A DNA stretch of 64,000 nt from Brevibacillus sp051967035. GTDB taxonomy: Bacteria; Bacillota; Bacilli; Brevibacillales; Brevibacillaceae. A program made the position numbers and the translations under genes. Position 1 is the first letter of the stretch. The number at the start of each line of letters is the position of its first letter. Below, one piece after another: positions 1 through 8,106 of this stretch. The notes under the pieces were generated by a model. It had not been told where the DNA came from. It made no database searches and was given only the letters and a program-made list of their open reading frames with translations. The DNA lies in contig NZ_JBQCKK010000015.1 in assembly GCF_051967035.1 (NCBI RefSeq), positions 1 to 64,000 on the forward strand. Direction: 5' to 3'.

Positions 1-70
1 TGATAGGTTCGGTGTGGAAGCGCGGTAACGCGTGGAGCTGACGAATACTAATCGGTCGAGGACTTATCCA
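1..70 (+). rRNA. 23S ribosomal RNA, 3' end (partial)
   Basis: The first ~70 bases match the conserved 3' end of bacterial 23S rRNA: the GGTGTGGAAGCGCGGTAACG segment, the GTGGAGCTGACGAATACTAAT segment and the closing GGTCGAGGACTTATCC. The gene runs off the left edge. An rRNA operon just before yaaC and guaB is also the arrangement in B. subtilis. No 5S gene follows before the terminator. The exact 3' end is an estimate. Confidence 0.93.
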
Positions 71-112
71 CACACTTGGCTAACATGCAGATCCAGTTTT
101 GAAGGAACAAGA

Positions 113-164
113 AAAAGCTGTATTCCCGATTACTTTTCGAGTAATGGAGAATGCAGCTTTTTTG
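113..164 (+). terminator. rRNA operon terminator
   Basis: A long hairpin pairs AAAAGCTGTATTC with GAATGCAGCTTTT, and ATTACT/AGTAAT continues the stem around a short loop. A run of six T follows. It ends the rRNA transcript about 45 bases after the 23S. Confidence 0.85.
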
Positions 165-182
165 TATACCCAGGAAAACAGC

Positions 183-1214
183 TCAGTAAGCATCGAAGGA
201 GAGACCTAGCGCGAGCGAAGAGTTTTTTTGCTGGATCTGTCTCATAATAACAGCGGGATAGTCAGACATATGGTACTCCAAGAAAAGCTCCACGAGAGAG
301 CGTTCAGCAAGGCCGTGGGATAAGACCAGCTCTCCCCACCACTCCGTTTCATATCTGCAAAGCATGCTCAGCAAATACAAAAGTAAAAAGTGACTGGCCC
401 ACTCAGGAAGAGGCAGAGAATCGGATGAGCCATTCCAAAAGAAAAGACGATGCGCATGCCAGCGAAACAAAGGGTGCCGATCCAGGTGCGACAAGGCGGA
501 CGAGGGAAGAAGTACCTGCTTGGGACTCCCTTCTCGCCAGTGTACTTGCAAACCGGAGCTCTCCGTTCGGACTCTGTTGATGTATTGAATAAAGGTTTCT
601 GACGAGTACGCCAAAGGCCCGTCCATTTTCTCGGGAAAAGTAATCTGGACCCACGATTCGCTGTCAGAGGGGGCTTGCTCGGTTCTGTAGATTTTGCTCC
701 AGTCTACTTGCAACCAGTGTTGCGGTTTTTCAGACAGAGCGGCGTAAACATCGCTGACTGCCGGGATGGAAGCAAACAAATCATGCATCGCGTAGCGATC
801 CTGCAAAGGGGAAAGATGAAAGCGCTGGGCCAATAAAGCAAAAAAGCCCTCTTTTTGTGGTCGAACCTCATCCTCTAGCAGCAAGTAAGTGTTTCTCTTC
901 AGCTTTCGGGTGGTGACCCCATGCTGAAGCACTCGACTGTTTTGGGGATAGGACGGATCGCGAGTGAGGAGCATGCCTTTGAGCAGATGGGAGCATCCAT
1001 AAAAGAGCAGCAATGGCTGGATGGACAGATCGGCATTTGCTGCTGTTGTATAAAATTTCCTCGCCTGCTTCCATAAAAAAAGAAAGCGAGAGCTCTGGTG
1101 AAAGGCCAGGCGATCAGCATGCTCCAATCCCATGCTGTCGTAGCAGGCTGTCAAATATTTGCGAGCAGTAGGCTCCGTTTCGAAAAAACGGAACATTTTC
1201 CATGCAGGATTCAT
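183..1214 (-). CDS. yaaC: YaaC-like protein of unknown function
   Basis: This 343-residue protein lies on the minus strand between the rRNA operon and guaB, which is the position and orientation of B. subtilis yaaC. The family has no established function. The protein looks soluble, with no signal peptide or clear membrane segment, and is rich in aromatic residues. The ATG at 1214 is preferred over the GTG nine bases upstream because GGAAGGTGG sits at the right distance from it. The product name rests on synteny and overall sequence character. Confidence 0.8.
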   Translation of the reverse strand: MNPAWKMFRFFETEPTARKYLTACYDSMGLEHADRLAFHQSSRFLFLWKQARKFYTTAANADLSIQPLLLFYGCSHLLKGMLLTRDPSYPQNSRVLQHGVTTRKLKRNTYLLLEDEVRPQKEGFFALLAQRFHLSPLQDRYAMHDLFASIPAVSDVYAALSEKPQHWLQVDWSKIYRTEQAPSDSESWVQITFPEKMDGPLAYSSETFIQYINRVRTESSGLQVHWREGSPKQVLLPSSALSHLDRHPLFRWHAHRLFFWNGSSDSLPLPEWASHFLLLYLLSMLCRYETEWWGELVLSHGLAERSLVELFLEYHMSDYPAVIMRQIQQKNSSLALGLSFDAY

Positions 1215-1317
1215 CGTGACCACCTTCCAACAATTTTCGTGTTTTGGTTGTTTTTTCTAATTATTTTTTTGATTTATCTGTCTAATAAACTCCATAACCG
1301 AACATTTTACTCATTCC

Positions 1318-1346
1318 TTGACAGTAAATTATGCCGTTTGTTAAAC
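1318..1346 (+). promoter_or_regulatory. Candidate sigma-A promoter for guaB
   Basis: A perfect TTGACA (1318-1323) is followed after 17 bases by a weak -10, TTAAAC. It lies 36 bases before the guaB start in the divergent yaaC/guaB gap. No purine-type leader or PurR box was recognised. Confidence 0.5.
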
Positions 1347-1381
1347 TGTCTTAAAATATTTGCCGAGAGGGGCTTTCTACT

Positions 1382-2842
1382 GTGCGGGAAGATAAATTTG
1401 TCAAAGAAGGACTAACATTTGATGATGTACTGCTCATTCCAGCAAAATCCGAAGTGTTGCCAAGGGATGTAGACGTTCGCGTAAAACTGAGCGAAACGGT
1501 CAGCTTGAACATCCCTCTGATCAGTGCCGGAATGGATACGGTAACGGAATCAGCCATGGCTATCGCGATGGCTCGTCAGGGTGGTATCGGGGTCATTCAT
1601 AAAAACATGACGATCGAGCAACAGGCGAGTGAAGTAGACCGCGTGAAGCGCTCGGAAAGTGGCGTCATTACCAATCCGTTTTCTTTGACCCAGGATCACA
1701 CCGTTGCAGAAGCGGATGCTCTGATGGGGAAATACCGCATTTCCGGTGTTCCGATTGTCGACGAAGAAAAGCATCTTATCGGGATTTTGACCAATCGCGA
1801 TTTGCGTTTTGTGCATGACTACTCGACACCAATCAAGGAAGTAATGACAAAAGAGAATCTGGTTACGGCTCCGGTAGGAACCACCCTGCAGCAAGCGGAA
1901 GCGATTCTCCAAAAGCATAAAATCGAAAAGTTGCCGTTGGTCGATGAGCATAATATTTTGCGTGGACTCATTACCATTAAAGACATTGAAAAGGCGATCC
2001 AATACCCGCAAGCAGCCAAAGACCCGCAAGGACGCTTGCTGTGTGGGGCGGCAGTAGGGGTTTCCGCAGATACGTTTGAACGTACAGCGGCGCTTGTGCA
2101 GGCGGGCGTGGACATGCTTGTAGTCGATACGGCGCATGGGCATTCCAAAGGCGTCATCGAAACAGTAAAAGCGATTCGCAAGGAATACCCCAACCTGACC
2201 ATCGTGGCAGGAAATGTTGCGACAGGACAAGCTACTCGTGACCTGATCGAAGCAGGAGCATCCATTATAAAAGTCGGGATCGGTCCAGGCTCGATTTGCA
2301 CGACACGTGTCGTAGCGGGTATCGGAGTTCCGCAAATCACCGCCATTTACGATTGTGCCCGAGTAGCTCGCGAATACAATATTCCAATTATTGCCGATGG
2401 CGGCATTAAATACTCCGGTGATTTGCCAAAAGCAATCGGGGCGGGTGCTTCGGCGATTATGATCGGCAGCCTGTTTGCCGGAACAGAGGAAAGCCCAGGC
2501 GAATTTGAGATTTTTCAAGGCCGTCGCTTCAAGGTATACCGCGGTATGGGCTCGATTGGTGCGATGAAAGCGGGCAGCAAGGATCGTTACTTCCAGGAGA
2601 ACGAGCAAAAGCTTGTTCCAGAAGGCATCGAGGGCCGTGTTCCGTACAAAGGGCCTTTGGCTGATGTGACCTACCAGTTGATTGGCGGTTTGCGTGCAGG
2701 AATGGGCTACTGTGGAGCCAAAACGATTGAAGATCTGATTCAGAACTCCCAATTTGTCCGCATCACTGGTGCCGGTTTGCGCGAAAGCCATCCGCACGAT
2801 GTGCAAATTACGAAGGAATCGCCAAACTACTCGATCTCATAG
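1382..2842 (+). CDS. guaB: IMP dehydrogenase
   Basis: IMP dehydrogenase oxidises IMP to XMP with NAD+, the committed step of GMP synthesis, in the cytoplasm. The 486-residue length is normal (B. subtilis 488). The N-terminus KEGLTFDDVLL is typical. Two CBS domains interrupt the barrel at roughly residues 95-210, and the catalytic loop GSICTTR carries Cys306. The flap and the end of the barrel (GSIGAMKAGSKDRYF) are intact. The start is a GTG with GAGAGGGG nine bases upstream. A strong terminator follows, so it is probably monocistronic. Confidence 0.97.
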   Translation: MREDKFVKEGLTFDDVLLIPAKSEVLPRDVDVRVKLSETVSLNIPLISAGMDTVTESAMAIAMARQGGIGVIHKNMTIEQQASEVDRVKRSESGVITNPFSLTQDHTVAEADALMGKYRISGVPIVDEEKHLIGILTNRDLRFVHDYSTPIKEVMTKENLVTAPVGTTLQQAEAILQKHKIEKLPLVDEHNILRGLITIKDIEKAIQYPQAAKDPQGRLLCGAAVGVSADTFERTAALVQAGVDMLVVDTAHGHSKGVIETVKAIRKEYPNLTIVAGNVATGQATRDLIEAGASIIKVGIGPGSICTTRVVAGIGVPQITAIYDCARVAREYNIPIIADGGIKYSGDLPKAIGAGASAIMIGSLFAGTEESPGEFEIFQGRRFKVYRGMGSIGAMKAGSKDRYFQENEQKLVPEGIEGRVPYKGPLADVTYQLIGGLRAGMGYCGAKTIEDLIQNSQFVRITGAGLRESHPHDVQITKESPNYSIS

Positions 2843-2856
2843 GGTAAAAAGAACTA

Positions 2857-2890
2857 CCCCCCTTTCTCTCCAGAAAGGGGGGTTTAGTTT
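2857..2890 (+). terminator. guaB terminator
   Basis: CCCCCCTTTCT and AGAAAGGGGGG form an 11-bp stem with a small loop, followed by TTTAGTTT. Confidence 0.88.
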
Positions 2891-3056
2891 ACCAAATGGG
2901 TAGTGGCAAAAAAAATTGATACAAATCATAGTGAACGTGCACGATTCTCATGAGCCTATTTGGACTTCAATGCGATCGTAATGGTATGTTAAACTTACAC
3001 TTGGTGCGCCATTACCTTTTGAACTAATGACAGAAACTGGAGAGTGAGAAGAAACA

Positions 3057-4364
3057 ATGAAGCGAACTACTTGGACAAAACGACTGACAGGTTTTATCCT
3101 TTCTGTCGCTATGTTTGCTACCGGAATGGGAGGAGCAGCGACAAAGGTGGAAGCAGCACCTGCAGCTGATCTGCAACTGGCAGCTAAATCAGCCATTCTG
3201 GTAGAGGCATCAACAGGAAAAATATTGTACAGCATGAATCCAGATGCCCCGCTGCCTCCTGCCAGCATGAGCAAGATGATGGCCGAATACCTCGTGTTGG
3301 AAGCGATCAAGGAGAAAAAAATCAGTTGGGATGAGAAGGTACCTGTTAGTGAATATGCCTTCTATGTAGCAAGAATCTCCGATACCTCCGGAGTGTACCT
3401 GAATCTCGGGGAGTCCTTTACGGTCAGAGAGCTGTACAATGCCATGGCTGTCGTTTCTGCCAACGATGCAACGGTACTGCTTGCTGAAAAGATCGCAGGC
3501 AGTGAAGCGAACTTCGTGCAGATGATGAACAAGAAGGCTGCCGAGTTTGGGATGAAAAATACCTCCTTCGTCACATCCAGTGGCTTGCCAGCGAATGAAC
3601 TGGGGCCGTACTCCATCAAGACCGACCAAGTGGAAAATCTGATGTCCGCCCGTGATTCTGCCATCCTTGCCAGAAATCTGATTCGCGATTTCCCGGAAGC
3701 GTTGGAAGTATCGAAGATCCCGCGTTTTACCTTCCGTCCCGGTTCGAAAAATGAATTAAAAATGGCGAATAACAACTGGATGTTGCCTGACCTACCCAAT
3801 TACTATCCGGGTGTAGATGGATTAAAAACGGGTTATACACAAGCAGCAGGCAATTGCTTTACGGGTACGGCCGTTCGCGATAACATGCGATTGATTTCGG
3901 TTGTGATGGGAACAGACAGCAAAACAAAACGCTTTGTGGAAACCAAAAAGCTTTATGACTATGGATTCAGTAATTTCAAACTAACGAAGCAATTGGATAA
4001 AAATGTTTCGGTGAAAGGGTTTGAAACCGCACCTGTAACGAACGGAGTAGAACTCAGCGTACCCGCCGTAACAGCCACCGAAGTGAACGTGCTGACCAAA
4101 ATCGGAGCAGAAACCAAATTCACGCCGACCGTCACGTATCAAGACTTGACCGCCCCAATCAAGCAAGGTCAGGTCATCGGGAAACTTGTCCTGAAAGAAG
4201 AAGGCGCCAAAGACACCGACTACTTGCAGCCGGAAGACGCAGCGAAAGCAGGCGCAGATCTGGTCGCCAGCCAGGAAGTCGAAGAAGCCAGCTGGATTCG
4301 CTTGTTCTTCCGCAGCATCATTCAATTTTTTGGAAATTTGTTCAGTAGCGGAACAGGAAATTAA
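3057..4364 (+). CDS. dacA: D-alanyl-D-alanine carboxypeptidase (PBP5 type)
   Basis: This low-molecular-mass penicillin-binding protein trims the terminal D-Ala from peptidoglycan pentapeptides. It starts with a signal peptide (about residues 1-34, ending VEAAPAA). The three serine-peptidase motifs are present: SMSK with Ser70 and Lys73, SAN at 134-136 and KTG at 257-259. A beta-rich PBP5 C-terminal domain follows, then an amphipathic tail (WIRLFFRSIIQFFGNLF) that would anchor it to the outer face of the membrane. Its place between guaB and pdxS is the B. subtilis dacA position. The GGAGAG element is 12 bases from the ATG, which is a little long. Confidence 0.95.
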   Translation: MKRTTWTKRLTGFILSVAMFATGMGGAATKVEAAPAADLQLAAKSAILVEASTGKILYSMNPDAPLPPASMSKMMAEYLVLEAIKEKKISWDEKVPVSEYAFYVARISDTSGVYLNLGESFTVRELYNAMAVVSANDATVLLAEKIAGSEANFVQMMNKKAAEFGMKNTSFVTSSGLPANELGPYSIKTDQVENLMSARDSAILARNLIRDFPEALEVSKIPRFTFRPGSKNELKMANNNWMLPDLPNYYPGVDGLKTGYTQAAGNCFTGTAVRDNMRLISVVMGTDSKTKRFVETKKLYDYGFSNFKLTKQLDKNVSVKGFETAPVTNGVELSVPAVTATEVNVLTKIGAETKFTPTVTYQDLTAPIKQGQVIGKLVLKEEGAKDTDYLQPEDAAKAGADLVASQEVEEASWIRLFFRSIIQFFGNLFSSGTGN

Positions 4365-4371
4365 ATAACGG

Positions 4372-4401
4372 TTGTTTTCCCCCTCCTCTATCGTTTACAA
4401 T
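4372..4401 (+). promoter_or_regulatory. Candidate sigma-A promoter for pdxST
   Basis: TTGTTT and TACAAT are separated by 18 bases, 72 bases before the pdxS start. No separate terminator for dacA is obvious in this short gap. Confidence 0.45.
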
Positions 4402-4473
4402 GACGGTAACAAGGAACCATAACAGAGCATAACAGTTACGGTTCTGACTTCATGATGTAGGGGGAATTTTCAC

Positions 4474-5358
4474 ATGGTACAAGTAGGAACGTCCCGCGTA
4501 AAAAAAGGTATGGCTGAAATGCAAAAAGGCGGCGTCATCATGGACGTCGTGAACGCCGAGCAGGCAAAAATTGCGGAAGCTGCCGGTGCCGTAGCTGTCA
4601 TGGCTTTGGAGCGCGTACCTTCTGACATTCGTGCAGCTGGTGGAGTCGCTCGTATGGCTGATCTGAGCATTGTGGAGGAAGTACTGAACGCTGTTTCGAT
4701 CCCTGTTATGGCAAAAGCTCGTATCGGACACTTTGTCGAAGCGCGCGTGCTGGAAGCGATGGGTGTCGATTACCTGGACGAGAGTGAAGTGTTGACTCCG
4801 GCCGATGATCTGTACCATATCAACAAAAAGGAATTTACTGTGCCGTTCGTATGTGGCGCGCGCGATCTGGGGGAAGCGCTTCGCCGTATCGGTGAAGGGG
4901 CATCGATGATCCGTACCAAGGGTGAGCCAGGAACCGGAAACATCGTAGAAGCCGTTCGCCATATGCGCACGATGATGGCGCAAATCCGCAAAGTTCAAGC
5001 GATGTCCTACGATGAGCTGATGGCAGAAGCGAAAAACCTCGGTGCTCCTTACGAACTGCTGGAACAAGTACACAAAACCGGCAAGCTGCCTGTAGTGAAC
5101 TTCGCGGCGGGTGGCGTAGCGACTCCGGCGGATGCGGCGCTGATGATGCAGCTCGGTGCGGACGGCGTGTTTGTCGGTTCCGGTATTTTCAAATCGGAAA
5201 ATCCGGAGAAATTCGCTCGCGCGATCGTAGAAGCGACTACGCACTATACCGACTACGAACTGATTGCTCGCGTATCCAAAGGTCTGGGAAGCGCCATGAC
5301 CGGAATCGAGATTTCCAAAATTCGCGAAGCGGACCGCATGCAAGAGCGCGGCTGGTAA
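4474..5358 (+). CDS. pdxS: Pyridoxal 5'-phosphate synthase, lyase subunit
   Basis: PdxS condenses ribose 5-phosphate, glyceraldehyde 3-phosphate and ammonia into PLP. It works as a dodecamer with the glutaminase PdxT. The 294-residue barrel is full length. Asp24, Lys81 (in VMAKARIGHF) and Lys149 (in IRTKG), the residues that carry the covalent intermediates in this family, are all present at the canonical numbers. AGGGGG lies at a good distance from the ATG. pdxT follows after ten bases, so the two are co-transcribed and their partner proteins act in one complex. Confidence 0.97.
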   Translation: MVQVGTSRVKKGMAEMQKGGVIMDVVNAEQAKIAEAAGAVAVMALERVPSDIRAAGGVARMADLSIVEEVLNAVSIPVMAKARIGHFVEARVLEAMGVDYLDESEVLTPADDLYHINKKEFTVPFVCGARDLGEALRRIGEGASMIRTKGEPGTGNIVEAVRHMRTMMAQIRKVQAMSYDELMAEAKNLGAPYELLEQVHKTGKLPVVNFAAGGVATPADAALMMQLGADGVFVGSGIFKSENPEKFARAIVEATTHYTDYELIARVSKGLGSAMTGIEISKIREADRMQERGW

Positions 5359-5368
5359 GGTGAACAGG

Positions 5369-5944
5369 ATGAAAATCGGTGTACTCGCTTTGCAAGGGGC
5401 GGTAAGAGAACACCTGCACATGCTGGAAGAGGCAGGGGCGACAGCCGTTCCCGTAAAAAAAGTGGAAGAATTGGACGATCTCGACGGATTGGTTCTCCCT
5501 GGCGGAGAAAGCACGACGATCAGCAAGCTGATGGACAAGTACGGATTCATGGAGGCGCTCCGCGCGTTCGGAAATGCAGGGAAGCCGATCTTCGGTACAT
5601 GCGCGGGCGCGATTCTTTTGGCAAAAGAGATCCAGGGGCAAGATGACTGCCATCTCGGGTTGATGAACATCAAGGTGGAACGCAATGCCTTCGGCCGCCA
5701 AAAGGATAGCTTCGAGGTAACGATGCCTGTCGCTGGCGTCGGTGCCGATTACCCGGCAGTCTTTATCCGGGCGCCCTATATCGTAGAAGTCGGAGCAAGC
5801 GCAGAGGTGCTGGCCAAGTACGAAGAAAAAATCGTGGTAGCACGAGACGGACACTACCTGGCAGCGGCCTTTCACCCGGAATTGACGGAAGATGCAAGAT
5901 TGCACAAATACTTCCTCGACATGGTGAAGGAATACCGAAGCTGA
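5369..5944 (+). CDS. pdxT: Pyridoxal 5'-phosphate synthase, glutaminase subunit
   Basis: PdxT hydrolyses glutamine and channels ammonia to PdxS. The class I glutaminase features are visible: GGEST near residue 46, the nucleophile Cys in FGTCAG near residue 77, and the His-Glu pair in FHPEL near the C-terminus. I place the start at the ATG at 5369 because AAGGTG lies six bases upstream. The in-frame GTG nine bases earlier forms part of that ribosome site. The product is 191 residues, close to family length. Confidence 0.95.
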   Translation: MKIGVLALQGAVREHLHMLEEAGATAVPVKKVEELDDLDGLVLPGGESTTISKLMDKYGFMEALRAFGNAGKPIFGTCAGAILLAKEIQGQDDCHLGLMNIKVERNAFGRQKDSFEVTMPVAGVGADYPAVFIRAPYIVEVGASAEVLAKYEEKIVVARDGHYLAAAFHPELTEDARLHKYFLDMVKEYRS

Positions 5945-5961
5945 CAAAAGCAACGCTTGCG

Positions 5962-5998
5962 AAAAGATCGGCACTCCTCATGCCGGTCTTTTCTTTTT
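5962..5998 (+). terminator. pdxST terminator
   Basis: AAAAGATCGGC pairs with GCCGGTCTTTT around a 9-base loop, followed by a C and five T. Confidence 0.85.
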
Positions 5999-6024
5999 GG
6001 GGACAAGATGATGGCGGAGCGGCC

Positions 6025-6054
6025 TTTACATACGTATAGAACCTGTAGTACAGT
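6025..6054 (+). promoter_or_regulatory. Candidate promoter of the serS leader
   Basis: TTTACA and TACAGT are separated by 18 bases just upstream of the T-box leader. It matches sigma-A reasonably but not perfectly. Confidence 0.45.
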
Positions 6055-6059
6055 TAACA

Positions 6060-6320
6060 ATAGAAGTATGCAAGAATGAGAATGCGATGACGAGAACAAG
6101 TACTTCACATCAACCTGGTGTAGAGAGTCGGTGGTAGGTGCAAACCGATCCGGTATGTGAGGGAATCCATCTCGGAGCGGCAAAGGAATGAACTTTGCCC
6201 GGTACCGTCCCGTTATGACGGATGGAGTGGATAGATGCGCCAGGTCGGGCATGTATCAACGAGGGTGGCAACGCGGGTACACAACACTCGTCCCTTATGA
6301 GGGGACGGGTGTTTTTTGCA
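6060..6320 (+). promoter_or_regulatory. T-box leader of serS, probable serine (UCC) specifier
   Basis: T-box leaders bind uncharged tRNA and antiterminate. The conserved T-box core AGGGTGGCAACGCGG is at 6262-6276. A perfect-length terminator (ACACTCGTCCC / GGGGACGGGTGT plus T6) follows at 6283-6318. The stem I purine-rich AGAGAGTCGG is at 6122-6131. The bases GGAATCC at 6162-6168 place a UCC serine codon in the likely specifier loop. Position and downstream gene agree with serine sensing. The specifier assignment is from inspection, without a folding calculation. Confidence 0.9.
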
Positions 6321-6349
6321 TTTTATTACGGATTCGGAGGGGTTCGAAC

Positions 6350-7630
6350 ATGTTGGACGTAAAAGTATTGCGTCAGGATTTGGAAGAAGTAAAACGCCGT
6401 TTGGCGCATCGCAATGAAGATATTTCGGCGCTGGATCAATTTGCAGAGGTGGATGAAAAGCGCCGCCACGTGATTCAGGAAGCAGAGGCGCTAAAAAATA
6501 AACGGAACACCGTATCGGAACAAGTAGCGGTGTTGAAGCGCAACAAAGAGAACGCCGACCACCTGATTGCGGAAATGAAGGAAGTAAATGAGCGGATCAA
6601 GACATTGGACGAAGAGCTTCGCCAGCTGGATGAGCAGCTGGAATTGATTTTGCTGAGCTTGCCTAACCTGCCGCACGAGAGCACACCCATTGGCACAACG
6701 GAAGACGACAACGTTGTGGCGTGGACCTGGGGCGAGCCGCGCCATTTTGGCTTCGAGGCAAAGCCGCATTGGGAGTTGGCGGGCCAGGCAGGGATTCTCG
6801 ATTTTGAGACGGCCGCAAAGGTAACGGGAAGCCGCTTTGTCTTTTACAAAGGGCTGGGGGCTCGTTTGGAGCGCGCATTGATGAACTTCATGATGGACTT
6901 GCATGCCAACGAGCACGGATACGAGGAAGTAATCCCGCCGTATATTGTCAATCGTGCAAGCATGACCGGAACCGGGCAATTGCCGAAGTTCGAGGAAGAT
7001 GCTTTCAAGCTGGAGGGACCGGACTATTTCCTGATCCCTACCGCGGAGGTGCCTGTCACCAACATGCACCGCGATGAAATCATGGATGGAGCCGATTTGC
7101 CGCGTTACTATGCCGCTTTTAGTGCTTGTTTCCGCTCGGAAGCAGGGTCGGCAGGTCGCGATACACGCGGTCTGATCCGCCAGCACCAATTCAACAAAGT
7201 GGAACTGGTGAAATTCGTCAAACCGGAAGATTCCTACGAGGAACTGGATAAACTGGTGAAGGACGCAGAGAAGGTGCTCCAACTGCTTGGACTTCCTTAC
7301 CGCGTCATGAGCATGTGCACAGGGGATCTCGGATTTACGGCCGCGAAAAAATTCGACCTGGAGGTATGGATGCCAAGCTCGAATACGTATCGCGAAATCT
7401 CGTCTTGCTCCAACTTCGAAGACTTCCAGGCTCGTCGCGCCAATATTCGTTTCCGCCGCGACACGAAATCGAAGCCGGAATTCGTGCATACATTAAACGG
7501 CTCTGGTCTGGCCATCGGCCGTACCGTAGCGGCTATTTTGGAAAACTACCAGGAGGAAGACGGCAGCATCACCATTCCGGAAGTGCTGCGTCCATATATG
7601 GGTGGCGTAGCAAAAATCGCGCCGAAATAA
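6350..7630 (+). CDS. serS: Seryl-tRNA synthetase
   Basis: This class II synthetase charges tRNA-Ser in the cytoplasm. The N-terminal ~110 residues form the expected long coiled coil. Motif 2 is visible as FRSEAGSAGRDTRGLIR and motif 3 as GSGLAIGRTVAAILENYQ near the C-terminus. The ATG at 6350 gives 426 residues, the usual length, and has GGAGGGG upstream. A longer in-frame opening would start inside the T-box and is not used. Expression should follow the uncharged tRNA-Ser level through the leader. Confidence 0.97.
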   Translation: MLDVKVLRQDLEEVKRRLAHRNEDISALDQFAEVDEKRRHVIQEAEALKNKRNTVSEQVAVLKRNKENADHLIAEMKEVNERIKTLDEELRQLDEQLELILLSLPNLPHESTPIGTTEDDNVVAWTWGEPRHFGFEAKPHWELAGQAGILDFETAAKVTGSRFVFYKGLGARLERALMNFMMDLHANEHGYEEVIPPYIVNRASMTGTGQLPKFEEDAFKLEGPDYFLIPTAEVPVTNMHRDEIMDGADLPRYYAAFSACFRSEAGSAGRDTRGLIRQHQFNKVELVKFVKPEDSYEELDKLVKDAEKVLQLLGLPYRVMSMCTGDLGFTAAKKFDLEVWMPSSNTYREISSCSNFEDFQARRANIRFRRDTKSKPEFVHTLNGSGLAIGRTVAAILENYQEEDGSITIPEVLRPYMGGVAKIAPK

Positions 7631-7655
7631 GCGCCGGAAAAAAACGCATAAAGAC

Positions 7656-7698
7656 GGCAGCCTTTGATCGAAACCGGGTCAGGGGCTGCTTTCTTTTT
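7656..7698 (+). terminator. Probable serS terminator
   Basis: GCAGCC and GGCTGC pair across a 21-base loop and are followed by TTTCTTTTT. The loop is long, so this is weaker than the other terminators. Confidence 0.55.
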
Positions 7699-7781
7699 GC
7701 CCGGGAAAGCCGTGAAAGCAAAGCGTAGCAGGCAGCTTGGAAAGTGTGTTCTAATACAGTTATAATTTTTAGAAAATTGTG

Positions 7782-7810
7782 TTGCACTGTACCAATCTCT
7801 GTTATATAAT
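7782..7810 (+). promoter_or_regulatory. Strong sigma-A promoter
   Basis: TTGCAC and a perfect TATAAT are separated by exactly 17 bases. It lies 52 bases before a small CxxC protein and could also serve aceBA downstream. Confidence 0.75.
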
Positions 7811-7861
7811 AAAAACAAATCACAGGAACAATGTTTTAATACAGATAAGGAGGGAATGAAA

Positions 7862-8014
7862 ATGGACTGCTATCGTTGTGAAGGTAACGGGGAACAAAAT
7901 TGCCCAAGGTGCGGAGGCATTGGTAATGATGACCACGGGGTGTCTTGCCATCATTGCCTGGGAGATGGACATGTGAGCTGCAGTCATTGCAGTGGCAGCG
8001 GATATCAGGATTAG
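7862..8014 (+). CDS. Small protein with four DnaJ-type CxxCxGxG zinc motifs
   Basis: This 50-residue protein is almost entirely made of four CxxCxGxG motifs, at Cys3/Cys6, Cys14/Cys17, Cys29/Cys32 and Cys40/Cys43. That pattern is the cysteine-rich zinc-binding domain of DnaJ, which binds two zinc ions through two motif pairs. There is no J domain. AGGAGGG lies at the right distance from the ATG and a near-consensus promoter precedes it, so it is very likely a real gene. A role as a free-standing zinc-binding or thiol-redox protein is inferred. It is followed by repeats and aceB, but a functional link to the glyoxylate shunt is not shown. Confidence 0.8.
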   Translation: MDCYRCEGNGEQNCPRCGGIGNDDHGVSCHHCLGDGHVSCSHCSGSGYQD

Positions 8015-8031
8015 ACCATTTTTTTTGTACC

Positions 8032-8080
8032 ATCTGTACTATAATAATTCGACAAAATTCTATCTGTACCATAATAACTC
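8032..8080 (+). repeat. Two 19-bp direct repeats before aceB
   Basis: ATCTGTACTATAATAATTC (8032-8050) and ATCTGTACCATAATAACTC (8062-8080) match at 17 of 19 bases. They start exactly 30 bases apart, close to three helical turns. Each contains a -10-like TATAAT or CATAAT. The spacing suggests a transcription-factor operator or duplicated promoter for aceBA. Confidence 0.7.
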
Positions 8081-8106
8081 AATGCTATCAAGGAAGGTGA
8101 ACCGTT

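Noticed and set aside
1550..2806. 418-codon open frame antisense to guaB
   Set aside because: It has no ribosome site and no family features. It is a by-product of guaB codon use on the opposite strand.
6188..6349. N-terminal extension of serS
   Set aside because: It lies across the T-box core and terminator. The ATG at 6350 has a proper ribosome site and gives the family length.
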